From Sphingosinicella sp963974575 (GTDB lineage: Bacteria; Pseudomonadota; Alphaproteobacteria; Sphingomonadales; Sphingomonadaceae), in assembly GCF_963974575.1 (NCBI RefSeq), contig NZ_CAXBBQ010000005.1, forward strand, positions 124,001 to 188,000: DNA of 64,000 bases, read 5' to 3'. Below are positions 42,934 to 52,129 of this stretch, in pieces. The notes beneath the pieces were generated by a model, which searched no databases, was not told the DNA's origin, and saw only the letters and a list, made by a program, of their open reading frames with translations. Both the position numbers and the translations under genes were made by a program. Position 1 is the stretch's first letter, and each line of letters opens with the position of its first letter.

Positions 42934-44371
42934 TCAGGATGCGGGATTGGTTCGGCCTACAAACCGATTCCGTCCGGTTTCAGCAAGCCGGTTCGCACTA
43001 CGGGCCTTAAGGAGATCCTGACACGACAAGATCCCGAGCACCCTGCGGGTTGCGCGGTCGATGATGGGGATTCGGCCGATTCCGGTTTCGATGATCAGAT
43101 CGGCCACGACTCCGCTGGGCGTGTCGGGATAGGCGACGGGTTGCGCTGAATCGGAGATGGCATCGGAGAGCAGGGTTTTCGCGAGGCTCTGGCCGATTTG
43201 CCAGCGCAGCGCATCGGTTCGGGACACGAGGCCGATCAGGCGGCCCTCGGCATCGACGACCGGATAGCTGCGATGTTCGGCCTGGGTCGTGAAGAAGGCG
43301 AGCGTTTGGTCGATCGTGAGCCCCCCAAAAAGCGTTTGCGGATGACGAGTCATGAGCTGGGCCGCCTGCAGGAGATCGAGCGGATCGACGGTATATTCCT
43401 GAAGGATGTGGCGTCCGCGCCGCGCAATCTTTTCGGTGAGGATCGACCGGCGCATCAGCAAGACGCTGATCGCATAGGCGGCTCCGGCGGCGGCGACGGT
43501 GTAGGGGACCGCTTCGAAATGCCCGGTGAGTTCGACGGCGAACAGCGCGCCGGTCATCGGTGCGCGCATCGCGCCGCTCATGATGCCGGCCATGCCGATC
43601 ATCGCCCACAAGCTCGCGTCGCCGGGGAGGAACTGGCCGATAAGGGAGCCGGCCGCGCCGCCGAGGATGAGAAGGGGCGCAAGGACGCCGCCTGACGTTC
43701 CCGAGCCCAGCGCAACGAGCCAGACCACGGCCTTCACCGAGGAGCGCGACGACGACCTTGAGCGCCAGCGAACCCGTCAACAGGGCTTCGATGCTAGCAT
43801 GGCCGGCGCCCAGGACATGCGCGTCGATCAAGCCGCCGAGGCCAACGACGATCGCGCCGATCGCCGGCCACCACATCCAATGGACCGGCAATTTGTGGAA
43901 TACGTCTTCGATCCTTTAGAGCGACGTCGACAGCAACATTGCCTCAAAGCCGACCAGAAGGCCGATGCCGGCGGCGGCGAGCAAGCCCCAGCTTGAATCG
44001 GGCGCTGTTGCGATCATCGGAAACATCGGTCACGAACGAAGGAAAAGGGGCCGCCACGCCAAAGAAACGATCGCGGCGACCACGACGGGTACGAAGCTGC
44101 GCGGTTTCCATTCGAATAGGAGCACCTCGACCGCCAGAAGAATGGCGGCGAGCGGGGTGCCGAAGATCGCAGTCGTACCTGCGGCCGCGCCCGCAACGAG
44201 CAAAGTCTTTCGTCCCGCAGCGCTCAGATAGAAGCATTGGGCGAAGAGCGACCCTATGGCGCCGCCGGTTCCCACGACCACAGCCATGAGCGCCAGCAGC
44301 GGCATCCGCAGATCGACGGAATGGTCTGCTAGTTGATGAGTCTCAACGACTCGCGTGGGGGTTAGGGACAT
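42934..44371 (-). pseudogene. ClC-family chloride channel with CBS domains, broken by deletion and frameshifts
   Basis: Read in three frames, the strand gives a ClC channel in order. The N-terminus 'VDLRMPLLALMAVVVGTGGAIGSLFAQCFYLSAAGRKTLLVAGAAAGTTAIFGTPLAAI' lacks about 90 residues that normally separate two glycine-rich segments. After a stop and frame changes come 'HKLPVHWMWWPAIGAIVVGLGGLID', then 'GSGTSGGVLAPLLILGGAAG', 'AGIMSGAMRAPMTGALFAVELTG' and two CBS domains ('LMTRHPQTLFGGLTIDQTLAFF...', 'PVAYPDTPSGVVADLIIETGIGRIPIID'). The selectivity-filter region at the N-terminus is lost, so no channel can be made. Confidence 0.8.
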
Positions 44372-44410
44372 AGGGCGGGCATAACCTCTTGCTGTTGGAT
44401 GAGGCGCATT

Positions 44411-44427
44411 ATATCGCAATGCGATAT
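44411..44427. promoter_or_regulatory. Perfect palindromic operator of the MarR gene
   Basis: ATATCGCAATGCGATAT is a perfect 17-bp palindrome (8-bp arms around one base), the size and form bound by MarR dimers. It lies between the divergent ClC pseudogene and marR, 21 bases before the GTG 44449. Confidence 0.75.
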
Positions 44428-44448
44428 GGTTCGACGCGGAGATTGGTT

Positions 44449-44862
44449 GTGCGTGCAAAGGGCGCTTTACTGGCCGAGGGAGATTATCACGCTCTGGCGG
44501 ATTTTCGGCACGAGATCCGGCGCTTTCAGGCGTTTAGCGAGGCGCATGCGAGCAAGGTCGGGCTGACTCCGCAACAGCATCAGGCGTTGCTGGCTATTCG
44601 TGCCGCCGATGCCGATCAGGCGACTGTCGGCTATATCGCCGAGCGGCTGATTCTGAAGGCGCATAGCGCGACAGGCTTGGTCGATCGCCTGGATGCATTG
44701 GGTCTGATCATCCGCGAGGTGTCGCCGGACGATCGTCGTCGTACGCTCCTGCGGTTGACCCCAAGGGCCTATGACATTCTCGCGTCGCTTTCCGCGGTGC
44801 ACCGCGAGGAAATCCGGCGGCTGCGACCGTTGCTGCTCGAGATTTTCGATAAATTCGATTGA
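44449..44862 (+). CDS. MarR-family transcriptional regulator
   Basis: A 137-residue MarR protein: 'YHALADFRHEIRRFQAFSEAHASKVGLTPQQHQALLAI', the winged helix 'VGYIAERLILKAHSATGLVDRLDALGLIIREVSPDDRRRTLLRLT' and a C-terminal dimerisation helix. Start is uncertain: GTG 44449 is favoured because an upstream ATG (44419) lies inside the palindromic operator. It diverges from the broken ClC gene, its likely former target. Confidence 0.85.
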   Translation: MRAKGALLAEGDYHALADFRHEIRRFQAFSEAHASKVGLTPQQHQALLAIRAADADQATVGYIAERLILKAHSATGLVDRLDALGLIIREVSPDDRRRTLLRLTPRAYDILASLSAVHREEIRRLRPLLLEIFDKFD

Positions 44863-45178
44863 ATCGTTGGACTGCGCGAGGTGATCAAGCGGGGAGTGTC
44901 CAGCGCCGGTCTCCAGAAATCCAGCGGCGACCCAGTATCGGCCAGGCGCACCGAACGGGGGCTGAGCGTTGGCCTGGCATTGCTGGGCAGCACAGCTGTC
45001 ATACGACGTCCGTTCTAGTTGCAGGCTGGAACGGTAGTACGCCTGGAAAACGAAACTCATGCTCGGCAATATAGACGCCGCCGGGAGGCTAGGCAGCAGC
45101 AGTTCGCACATCGACCCTTGCGCTACGCGCCGCGCTCTGGCGCGTGGCCACGAAAAGGCGATGCGGTCGAAAGCCTGT
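44863..45178. other. Intergenic stretch of about 315 bases
   Basis: No gene recognised. The minus strand reads 'FQAYYRSSLQLERTSYDSCAAQQCQANAQPPFGAP', protein-like and Cys-rich, with no identified family and no clean start; it may be a scrap. Confidence 0.35.
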
Positions 45179-45553
45179 TCAGGCATCGCGCTCGAAATGC
45201 AATCCTTGCCCGGCAAGAAACTCGGCGAGGACAACCGCCTGGTTCGCATGCGTATCTTGCGCTCCATAGAGCAGGGTGGTGTCACCGGCTTTGGCGATGC
45301 CGCGAAGGTGGTCGACCGCCTCGACGTTGGTCTTCAGCTCGGAACGGTACCGCCTCACAAACTCGCCGAACCGGGCTGGATCATGGCCGAACCATTCCCG
45401 CAGCTCCGCTGACGGTGCAATCTCCTTGAGCCAGAGATCGAGGGCGGCCGTTGCCTTGGACACACCTCTGGGCCAAAGCCGGTCGACCAGAACACGGAAG
45501 CCGTCACTTGGCAGCGCGGGCTCATAGATGCGCTTGACGCGCAGCGTGCTCAT
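45179..45553 (-). CDS. DUF488 family protein (YeaO type)
   Basis: A 124-residue protein of the short DUF488/YeaO subfamily: 'VKRIYEPALPSDGFRVLVDRLWPRGVSKATAALDLWLKEIAPSAELREWFGHDPARF' and 'TLLYGAQDTHANQAVVLAEFL'. Function unknown. ATG 45553 overlaps the stop of the upstream gene (ATGA), with GGGAGAAAAG before it. Last gene of the sulfur operon. It is a different subfamily from the DUF488 gene at 32 kb. Confidence 0.88.
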   Translation of the reverse strand: MSTLRVKRIYEPALPSDGFRVLVDRLWPRGVSKATAALDLWLKEIAPSAELREWFGHDPARFGEFVRRYRSELKTNVEAVDHLRGIAKAGDTTLLYGAQDTHANQAVVLAEFLAGQGLHFERDA

Positions 45554-45882
45554 CACTTTTCTCCCGGCGGTCTGTGCCCGATCCACGCGGGCGGGTCGCT
45601 GGCGGGAAAGGACTCGATCGATGCTTCGTCGATGGCGTCGATGACAGTCCCGTTCGCGAGTAAGAGGCGGACCTGGCGGCAGATCTCGATGACGCAATCC
45701 GAATTGACGCTGCCTTTGCGAGCGGCTTGGTTTGGTGACAGGCGAGTGCGGAAGCGCTCATCGACGACTTCTTCTGCCAGCACTTTGAGCGGGCGATCTT
45801 CCGCGCGGTGGCGCTGCGCGATGTAGCGGACGGTGTCGGCCAGCTCGCCGGGATCGATCAGATCATTACAGTCATGTGTCAT
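45553..45882 (-). CDS. Small protein of unknown function (DUF3562-like)
   Basis: A 109-residue protein. The first half ('ELADTVRYIAQRHRAEDRPLKVLAEEVVDERFRTRL') resembles DUF3562 helices, and the end carries 'DAIDEASIESFPASDPPAWIG', a motif that recurs at the end of many small alphaproteobacterial proteins. It overlaps both neighbours, so translation is coupled with the redoxin and DUF488 genes. Confidence 0.6.
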   Translation of the reverse strand: MTHDCNDLIDPGELADTVRYIAQRHRAEDRPLKVLAEEVVDERFRTRLSPNQAARKGSVNSDCVIEICRQVRLLLANGTVIDAIDEASIESFPASDPPAWIGHRPPGEK

Positions 45883-46366
45883 TGGACAGCTCCCGTTCTG
45901 CTAACAGAAAGGCGATATCGGCCCCGACGCGCATGTCATCCTCCGTCCCGAACGCGTGTTTGCGCAGGCGGCCACGGCGGTCGATCAGGATCAGCGTCGG
46001 CGTCCCCTGCATAGCATAAGCGGTCATGGTCCGGGGGATCGGACCCGACGGACCTGGAAGATCGACAGCGATGGGGAAGCTCAGCTGAAACTCCCGAATG
46101 AAGACGGTGAGGGCCAGTGGTGTCATCACGTCGTGATGCTCGAATACCGTATGGATGCCGATGACAGCCAGGTGGGCGGGATCGAAGGCGCGCGCGATGC
46201 GCTGAGCTTGCGGGATGCTGCTCCTGATGCAGCCCGGACACAGCATCTGGAAGGCGTGAAGGACGACCACCTTGCCGCGCAAGTCCTGGAGGGTAAGCGG
46301 TCTGGTGGCATTGAACCATTGGGCCACATGCCAGTCCGGGGCGGTCGAGGAGGCGGCACCGTCCAT
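45872..46366 (-). CDS. Redoxin/TlpA-like thioredoxin-fold protein
   Basis: A 164-residue thioredoxin-fold protein with a CPGC active site (C43/C46, 'FQMLCPGCIRSSIPQAQRIARAF'), 'VIGIHTVFEHHDVMTP' and the cis-Pro loop 'AMQGTPTLILIDRRGRLRKHAFG'. No signal peptide, so a cytoplasmic disulfide or peroxide reductase is likely. ATG 46366 follows GAAGGAGAT. It overlaps the next gene. Its place in a cys operon suggests a role in thiol chemistry. Confidence 0.85.
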   Translation of the reverse strand: MDGAASSTAPDWHVAQWFNATRPLTLQDLRGKVVVLHAFQMLCPGCIRSSIPQAQRIARAFDPAHLAVIGIHTVFEHHDVMTPLALTVFIREFQLSFPIAVDLPGPSGPIPRTMTAYAMQGTPTLILIDRRGRLRKHAFGTEDDMRVGADIAFLLAERELSNDT

Positions 46367-46395
46367 CGAGATCTCCTTCGTGCCTGCGCCCATCG

Positions 46396-46642
46396 CTAGG
46401 CAAGGCTGAACAGGGTTACCATTCCCCCGATCGCGATGCCGAAAATCATCACCATGACGCCGGCGATGCGCAGGATGTAGGTGATCGGCTCCTCATCGCT
46501 GTTCGCCGCGACGACCGTTGGGGCTGGCGGTGGGGGGGCGACCGATGAGGCGCCGGACGAACGCTTGGCGAAACGCCATCGAAAAGCCGGTGACGGCGAG
46601 GATGACGGCGAAGATATCGACTAAAAATACATATCCGGGCAT
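46396..46642 (-). pseudogene. Small two-helix membrane protein frameshifted in a 7-base homopolymer
   Basis: ATG 46642 opens 'MPGYVFLVDIFAVILAVTGFSMAFRQAFVRRLIG' (one helix). Sense then moves to the next frame at a run of seven C (plus-strand G 46532-46538) and continues 'PAPTVVAANSDEEPITYILRIAGVMVMIFGIAIGGMVTLFSLA', a second helix ending at TAG 46396. One missing or extra base in the run explains the break. It sits between metB and the redoxin gene in the operon. Confidence 0.6.
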
Positions 46643-46679
46643 CGTTGCTGCTCGTTCCTTTTCGTGCAGCCGGCGGCCA

Positions 46680-47852
46680 TCAGCGGCGGCAGGGCGCAAG
46701 GCCCGCCTCCAGGCCGGCGAGCAGATCCTGTTCGGCCTCCAGACCAATCGAAAGCCGCAAGAGGCTGTCATTGATACCGGCCGTGGCGCGGGCCTCCTCG
46801 CCCATGTCCGCGTGGGTCATCGTCGCTGGATGGGCGACAAGGCTTTCGACGCCGCCGAGCGATTGCGCGAGCGTGAAGAACCGCACCGCGCTGATGAAAT
46901 GGCGAACGGCGGGAACGCCGCCGTGCAGTTCGAAGCTCAGCATCGCGCCAAAACCGCGCTGCTGCCGCGAGGCAATGGCATGGCCCGGATGCGAGGGCAG
47001 GCCTGGATAGTGAACCTTCGCGACGGCGGGATGCTTCTCGAGGAAGTTCGCAACCGACATGGCATTGATCTGCTGCTGCTCCATGCGCGGGAAGAGCGTG
47101 CGCAGGCCCCGCAATGTCAGCCAGGCGTCGAACGGAGCGCCGGCACTCCCGACAACATTCGCCCAGTATCGCAATTGCTCGACCTGCGCGGGGTCGGCCG
47201 CCACGACCGCTCCGCCGATTACGTCCGAATGACCATTGAGATATTTGGTCGTGGAATGGATCACGTAGTCCGCACCGAGTTCGATCGGGCGCTGGATAGC
47301 GGGGGACAGGAAGGTATTGTCGACGGCGATCGCCGCTCCGGCTGTCCGCGCCTTGTGCGAGAGTGCGGCGATATCGACGACGCGCATCAAAGGATTGCTT
47401 GGAGACTCGATCAGGACGAGCGCGGGCACTTCCTCGAGCGCGGCTTCGAACGCGCCTATGTTGGATTGGTCGACGAACCGCACGCTGCAATGACCGAGAT
47501 CCGCGCGCGCCTTGAGAAGCCGCATGGTGCCACCATAGCAATCATGCGGCGCGAGGATCAGATCGTCGGGGCGGTGCCGGCCGATAAGCAGGTCGAGTGC
47601 AGAGATGCCGCTCGACGTGATGACGGCGCCGGCCCCGCCTTCGAGCTTTGCAAGGGCATCGCCAAGCAATTCCCGGTTCGGGTTTCCGGCGCGCCCATAA
47701 TCATAGATGCGCGGTTCGTCATATCCGGCGAACTCGTAGGTACTCGAGAGGTAGAGCGGCGGCGCTACGGCGCCGAATGCGGTATCGCGGGCCACGCCAT
47801 GGGCGGCGGTGATGGTCTGCGGGTGGCGGAGGTCGTCTAAGGATTCAGTCAT
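46680..47852 (-). CDS. metB: Cys/Met metabolism PLP-dependent enzyme (cystathionine gamma-synthase/lyase type)
   Basis: A 390-residue trans-sulfuration enzyme. The PLP lysine is K203 in 'VIHSTTKYLNGHSDVIGGAV'; 'YDYGRAGNPNRELLGDALAKLEGGAGAVITSSGISA' and 'DNTFLSPAIQRPIELGAD' are family hallmarks. Gamma-synthase, beta/gamma-lyase and sulfhydrylase activities cannot be separated by eye. It overlaps cysI by 8 bases, so it likely uses the sulfide made by CysJI to make or recycle cystathionine or homocysteine. Confidence 0.88.
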   Translation of the reverse strand: MTESLDDLRHPQTITAAHGVARDTAFGAVAPPLYLSSTYEFAGYDEPRIYDYGRAGNPNRELLGDALAKLEGGAGAVITSSGISALDLLIGRHRPDDLILAPHDCYGGTMRLLKARADLGHCSVRFVDQSNIGAFEAALEEVPALVLIESPSNPLMRVVDIAALSHKARTAGAAIAVDNTFLSPAIQRPIELGADYVIHSTTKYLNGHSDVIGGAVVAADPAQVEQLRYWANVVGSAGAPFDAWLTLRGLRTLFPRMEQQQINAMSVANFLEKHPAVAKVHYPGLPSHPGHAIASRQQRGFGAMLSFELHGGVPAVRHFISAVRFFTLAQSLGGVESLVAHPATMTHADMGEEARATAGINDSLLRLSIGLEAEQDLLAGLEAGLAPCRR

Positions 47853-49563
47853 TGAAGAAGCGCCCTTCGGTTACTTGGCGGACAATGCCGGCGCGGATGG
47901 TGAAATCTCCGAAATGCTCGCCGGGCTGCCTCTCATGGGCATAGCGGGCGAGGACTTCGGCCAGCACCTCCAGGATTGTCGCTTCTCCGACATTCTCCCG
48001 AATCATGCGGTTCAGGCGTTCCCCATGGAAACCGCCGCCAAGATAGAGATTATACTTGCCTGGTGCCCGCCCTGTCAGTCCGATCTCGGAGATATAGGGC
48101 CGCGAGCAGCCGTTTGGGCAGCCACTCATGCGGATGGTGATCGGCTCGTCGGAAAGGCCGTGCTTGGCGAGGATCGCCTCGATCTTGTCGAGCAGCGATG
48201 GCAGATAACGCTCGCTTTCCGCCATCGCGAGGCCGCAGGTCGGCAAGGCGACGCAGGCGATCGCGTTGCGCCGCAGGATCGAATACTGATCGATGTCCGG
48301 AAAGTGCTCGGCCAGGATGGCATCGATCGCCGCCCGATCCTCTGCCCGGACGCCGGCGACGATGAGGTTCTGGTTGGCTGTCAGCCGGAAAGTCCCGCGA
48401 TGGACGCGGGCGACATCCCTGAGCGCGTCGAGCAGCTTGAGATTGAGGCGTCCGTTCTCGATGATGAGTGTACAATGGTGGCGACCGTCAGGGGTTATGT
48501 TCCAGCCATAGTTGTCGCCGTTCGATGTGAACTTGAAGCCGCGCGCGCTTTCAAACGGCACGCCCATACGCCGCTCGATCTCGGCCTTGACCCAGTCGAG
48601 GCCCTTGTCGTCGATCGTATATTTGAAGCGCGCTCGCTGGCGGTCCTTGCGGTCGCCATAGTCGCGCTGGACGGCCATCACTGCATCGGCACAGGCGATG
48701 ACGCGGTCGGCGGGCACGAATCCGATGACGGTAGCGAGCCGCGGATAGGTCTCGGGCGCTTGATCGGTGCGGCCCATGCCGCCGCCGATTGCCACGTTGA
48801 ACCCGGCTATCCTCTCTTCGTCGGCAACCGCGATGAACCCGAGATCCTGGGCATAGACATCGATGTCGTTGGAGGGCGGCAATGCGAAGCCGATCTTGAA
48901 TTTTCGGGGGAGGTAAGTGCGGCCGTAAAAGGGTTCTTCAGGCTCTGATGTGGCGACCCGCTCGCTGCCGTACCAGATCTCGTGATAGGCCCGGGTCTTG
49001 GGAATGACATGGTCGCTGACGCGCTTTGCCAGGGCCGCGACCTCGGCATGGAAGCGCGAGCTTTGCGGATCGACCGTACACATCACGCCGCGGCTATCGT
49101 CGCCGCACGCCGCGATGGTGTCGAGTAGCGTGTCGTGCAATCCTTTGATGACGGGGCGCAAGCTGTCCTTCAGGACCCAATGGAACTGAAAGGTCTGGCG
49201 GGTGGTGATGCGGAGCGTTTCGCCGCCGTGCGCACGTGCGAGCTCGTCGAGCTTCAACCATTGCGCGGGCGTGCAGACACCGCCGGGCAGTCGGACCCGG
49301 ATCATGAACTGATAGGCCGGTTCGAGTTTCTGACGCCGGCGTTCGTCGCGCAGGTCGCGATCGTCCTGCTGGTAAATGCCGTGAAACTTCATCAGCTTCA
49401 CATCATCGGCTGAGGGAACCGCACCGGTGATCTGGTCGAGCAAGCCATCGGCAATGGTACCGCGCAGATAGTCGCTGCGGTCCTTCATGCTCTCGTCCGG
49501 ACCAAGCCGTTCGAGTGGCTGCGAAAGGTCGCGCGTTCGGTCGATGACGGTCGCGTCGGTCAT
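47845..49563 (-). CDS. cysI: Sulfite reductase (NADPH) hemoprotein beta subunit CysI
   Basis: A 572-residue hemoprotein reducing sulfite to sulfide with six electrons from CysJ. The siroheme/4Fe-4S ligands are C437, C443, C482 and C486 ('CVALPTCGLAMAE', 'MSGCPNGCSRP'). The N-terminal 'DVKLMKFHGIYQQDDRD' and 'LRITTRQTFQFHWVLK' are typical of CysI rather than nitrite reductase. ATG 49563 follows GAAGGGAC. Its 5' end lies just after the cysJ stop. Confidence 0.95.
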   Translation of the reverse strand: MTDATVIDRTRDLSQPLERLGPDESMKDRSDYLRGTIADGLLDQITGAVPSADDVKLMKFHGIYQQDDRDLRDERRRQKLEPAYQFMIRVRLPGGVCTPAQWLKLDELARAHGGETLRITTRQTFQFHWVLKDSLRPVIKGLHDTLLDTIAACGDDSRGVMCTVDPQSSRFHAEVAALAKRVSDHVIPKTRAYHEIWYGSERVATSEPEEPFYGRTYLPRKFKIGFALPPSNDIDVYAQDLGFIAVADEERIAGFNVAIGGGMGRTDQAPETYPRLATVIGFVPADRVIACADAVMAVQRDYGDRKDRQRARFKYTIDDKGLDWVKAEIERRMGVPFESARGFKFTSNGDNYGWNITPDGRHHCTLIIENGRLNLKLLDALRDVARVHRGTFRLTANQNLIVAGVRAEDRAAIDAILAEHFPDIDQYSILRRNAIACVALPTCGLAMAESERYLPSLLDKIEAILAKHGLSDEPITIRMSGCPNGCSRPYISEIGLTGRAPGKYNLYLGGGFHGERLNRMIRENVGEATILEVLAEVLARYAHERQPGEHFGDFTIRAGIVRQVTEGRFFND

Positions 49564-49574
49564 TTCAGGTCCCT

Positions 49575-51371
49575 TCAATAGACATCGCGCTGGTAGCGAT
49601 GGTCGGCTTGGAGAGAGCGGATATAGTCCTCCGCTGCCTCGCGTCCGGTATGCGCTTCACGTGCCACGATATTGATCAAGGCTTCGTGGACGTCCGGTGC
49701 GAGATTGGCGGCATCGCCGCAGACGTAGACATGCGCGCCTTCTTCCAGCCAGGCGAAGATGTCGCGGCTTTGCGCCTTCATCTGGTGCTGGATATAGACT
49801 TTGTCGGTGCGGTCGCGTGAGAAGGCGACGTCCATGCGCGTCAGCCTGCCGTCCTTGAGCCAATCCTGCCACTCGCTTTGATAGAGAAAATCGGTGCGAA
49901 AGTTCCGCTCGCCGAAGAACAGCCAGCTCCTGCCTGAAACGGCCTTCGCCTCGCGATCCTGCAAGAACGCCCGATAGGGCGCGACCCCGGTCCCGGCTCC
50001 GATCATCAGGATCGGGGCATCGGTTGCCGGGAGGCGAAAATGCTGGTTGCTCTGGATATAGACAGGCAGAATGGTGTCGATATCCGCACGGTCTGCAAGG
50101 AGGCCGGAGGCGACTCCGCTGCGCGGTGCACCGTGAAGGGTGTACCGAAGCGGCGCGACAGTGAGATGCGCTTCATCGGGCGCGGCGCTAAGGCTTGACG
50201 CCAAGGAATAAAGCCGTGGCTGGAGCGGTCTGAGCGCGGAGACGAAGCCTTGTGGCATGATGTCACGAACGGGAAAACGGCGGACGATGTCGATGAGGTG
50301 ATGCGTACGCAGGAACACCGAGCGCTCGCCGGCGCGGTCCTCTTCCTGCAAATGTTTGAGCAACTCGACACCGCTGACGAGCGTCCAATAGTCGAGGAAG
50401 CGCGGCGTTGCTGCCGTGATCTCGAATCGATGCGTCAAAGCCTCGCCGAGGGTGCAGTGGCTGCCTTTGAGCTCGAGATCGGCCTCGGGCGCGAGCCCGA
50501 GAACGTCCAGCAGTTCGGCGACGACGGTAGGATCGTTCGGGGTCGCGATACCGAGCGCGTCGCCCGGTTCGTAGGTGAGCTGCGAGCCTGCCAGCGAGAA
50601 TTCGATATGTCGGGTTTCCTTGGTGGAACCGCGGCCCACGATCGAGATGTTCTCGATGATCGCAGCCGGAAAAGGGTTGCGCTTGTCATAGTCCAGCGCG
50701 GGCGTGACGGTCGCAGCGCCGAGCAGGGGTGCGCTTGGTGTGCGATGGACCGCGATTTCTGTCGCAAGAGTGTCCGCGATCGACGCGATCCAGACCTCGG
50801 CAGGTTCTTCGTAATCTACATCGCAATCAACCCTGGGTACAAGGCGCGCAGCACCGAGTTCCTCAAAGCGGTGATCGATGCGTTTTCCAGCCTGGCAATA
50901 AAATTCATAGGTTGAATCGCCGAGCGCGAGCACCGCGAACCGTACCCCTTCGAGCTTCGGGGCTTTGCGGCCCTCGACAAATTCGAAGAAGCCGGTTGCC
51001 GGTTGTGGCGGATCGCCTTCGCCATAGGTGCTGACGATGACCAGCAGATCCTGCTCCTGAGCCAGCTGACGCACTTTATAGTTGGCCATGTCATGGAGGA
51101 TGCAGCTCAGCCCTTTGTTCTGGACGGCAGCTGCGAGCATTTGGGCCAGTTCTGCGGCGTTGCCGGTTTCGGTGCCATAGAGAATGGTGAGCGCGCGCGA
51201 CGCGGCAGACGACACCGGCTGCGGTTGCGGCGTCCACAATGCGGCGTCGAGGCCGGCGAAATAGCCACTGAGCCAGCGCACCTGCATCGGATCGAGTAGC
51301 CGGGTCAGTCCTTCGACCTGATGCCATTGTTCCAGGGTCAGAGGGTTCCCTGAAAGCTCAGATGCTGCCAT
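49575..51371 (-). CDS. cysJ: Sulfite reductase (NADPH) flavoprotein alpha subunit CysJ
   Basis: A 598-residue diflavin reductase carrying electrons from NADPH through FAD and FMN to CysI. The flavodoxin domain (about residues 62-200) has 'ILYGTETGNAAELAQ' and 'VSTYGEGDPPQPA'; the FAD domain has 'RLYSLASS' and 'VASGLLAD'; the NADPH domain has 'IGAGTGVAPYRAFLQDRE', 'WLFFGERN' and 'YVCGDAANLAPDV'. First gene of the operon running to 45.2 kb. No clear promoter motif was found upstream beyond an AT-rich stretch. Confidence 0.95.
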   Translation of the reverse strand: MAASELSGNPLTLEQWHQVEGLTRLLDPMQVRWLSGYFAGLDAALWTPQPQPVSSAASRALTILYGTETGNAAELAQMLAAAVQNKGLSCILHDMANYKVRQLAQEQDLLVIVSTYGEGDPPQPATGFFEFVEGRKAPKLEGVRFAVLALGDSTYEFYCQAGKRIDHRFEELGAARLVPRVDCDVDYEEPAEVWIASIADTLATEIAVHRTPSAPLLGAATVTPALDYDKRNPFPAAIIENISIVGRGSTKETRHIEFSLAGSQLTYEPGDALGIATPNDPTVVAELLDVLGLAPEADLELKGSHCTLGEALTHRFEITAATPRFLDYWTLVSGVELLKHLQEEDRAGERSVFLRTHHLIDIVRRFPVRDIMPQGFVSALRPLQPRLYSLASSLSAAPDEAHLTVAPLRYTLHGAPRSGVASGLLADRADIDTILPVYIQSNQHFRLPATDAPILMIGAGTGVAPYRAFLQDREAKAVSGRSWLFFGERNFRTDFLYQSEWQDWLKDGRLTRMDVAFSRDRTDKVYIQHQMKAQSRDIFAWLEEGAHVYVCGDAANLAPDVHEALINIVAREAHTGREAAEDYIRSLQADHRYQRDVY

Positions 51372-52129
51372 GCGTTCGTTCCTCGGCGTTCCAGCTTCCC
51401 TTTCTGGCGTCGGTGTGATCGGGCGGATCGTCCCGAGACGCCGTCGTTTGAAGCGACTTTCGCAAAAAAGCCAGTGTGAGCAGCGATGGTATATAAGGCA
51501 AACGACTATTATTGGTATTTTAGCGCAAATATATTGTTGGAACGAACATTCCTGCTGACGGAATGCGCTATTGAATACCGCACCACGCGCCTGCCACGGC
51601 CCGCTAACATAGCCGTGCTAAGCCACAAATGTTTTGCGGTTGAACGGAAATAGCATGCGCTTGTCCGCTGATAAGCATGCGCAGTGTTTTGCATTGTAGA
51701 CGCCGCCAGCGGCTTCGCGCGCAACTGCTCGTCGAGCTTGTCGCGAGGCCATCTTTCCCATGGGAAAAACTTTCCTACGATCTCGGGATGCACGTTTACC
51801 CGGTCCGCCTGATGCGTGAGCAGTTGTAGAATGCGCCAACCTTGCACCTGGACGAGGCGGATCGGCCGAGCGACCGCTCGTCCGACGAGAGGCCGTAGGA
51901 CTATTATGGCGCCGTTCAATATTTGGAGGCATGATCCCAAGGATCTCCCAGTCGTACCACCGTCCACCCTTGCGATAATATCCTGCCCGTTGCTGGCTGA
52001 GACCGGCCGGGCCCGTGTCCTGCCTGCCAACCAATGCAGACAATGCAATCAGAGTTGGCATTGCATAGCCCATGATAGGCTCGTTTTCCTGGGGAGGTGC
52101 GCCACGCTCGGCATTTGACACCTGCGCAG
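51372..52129. other. Promoter region of cysJ and gene-poor stretch
   Basis: The first 180 bases are AT-rich (51490-51550) and should hold the cys operon promoter. The rest has no recognisable gene on either strand: frames are open in several directions, as GC-rich non-coding DNA often shows, but none carries a known family motif. Confidence 0.4.

Noticed and set aside
46518..48948. Long plus-strand open frames of 379-440 codons
   Set aside because: Antisense shadows of metB and cysI caused by GC-rich third positions; no motif.
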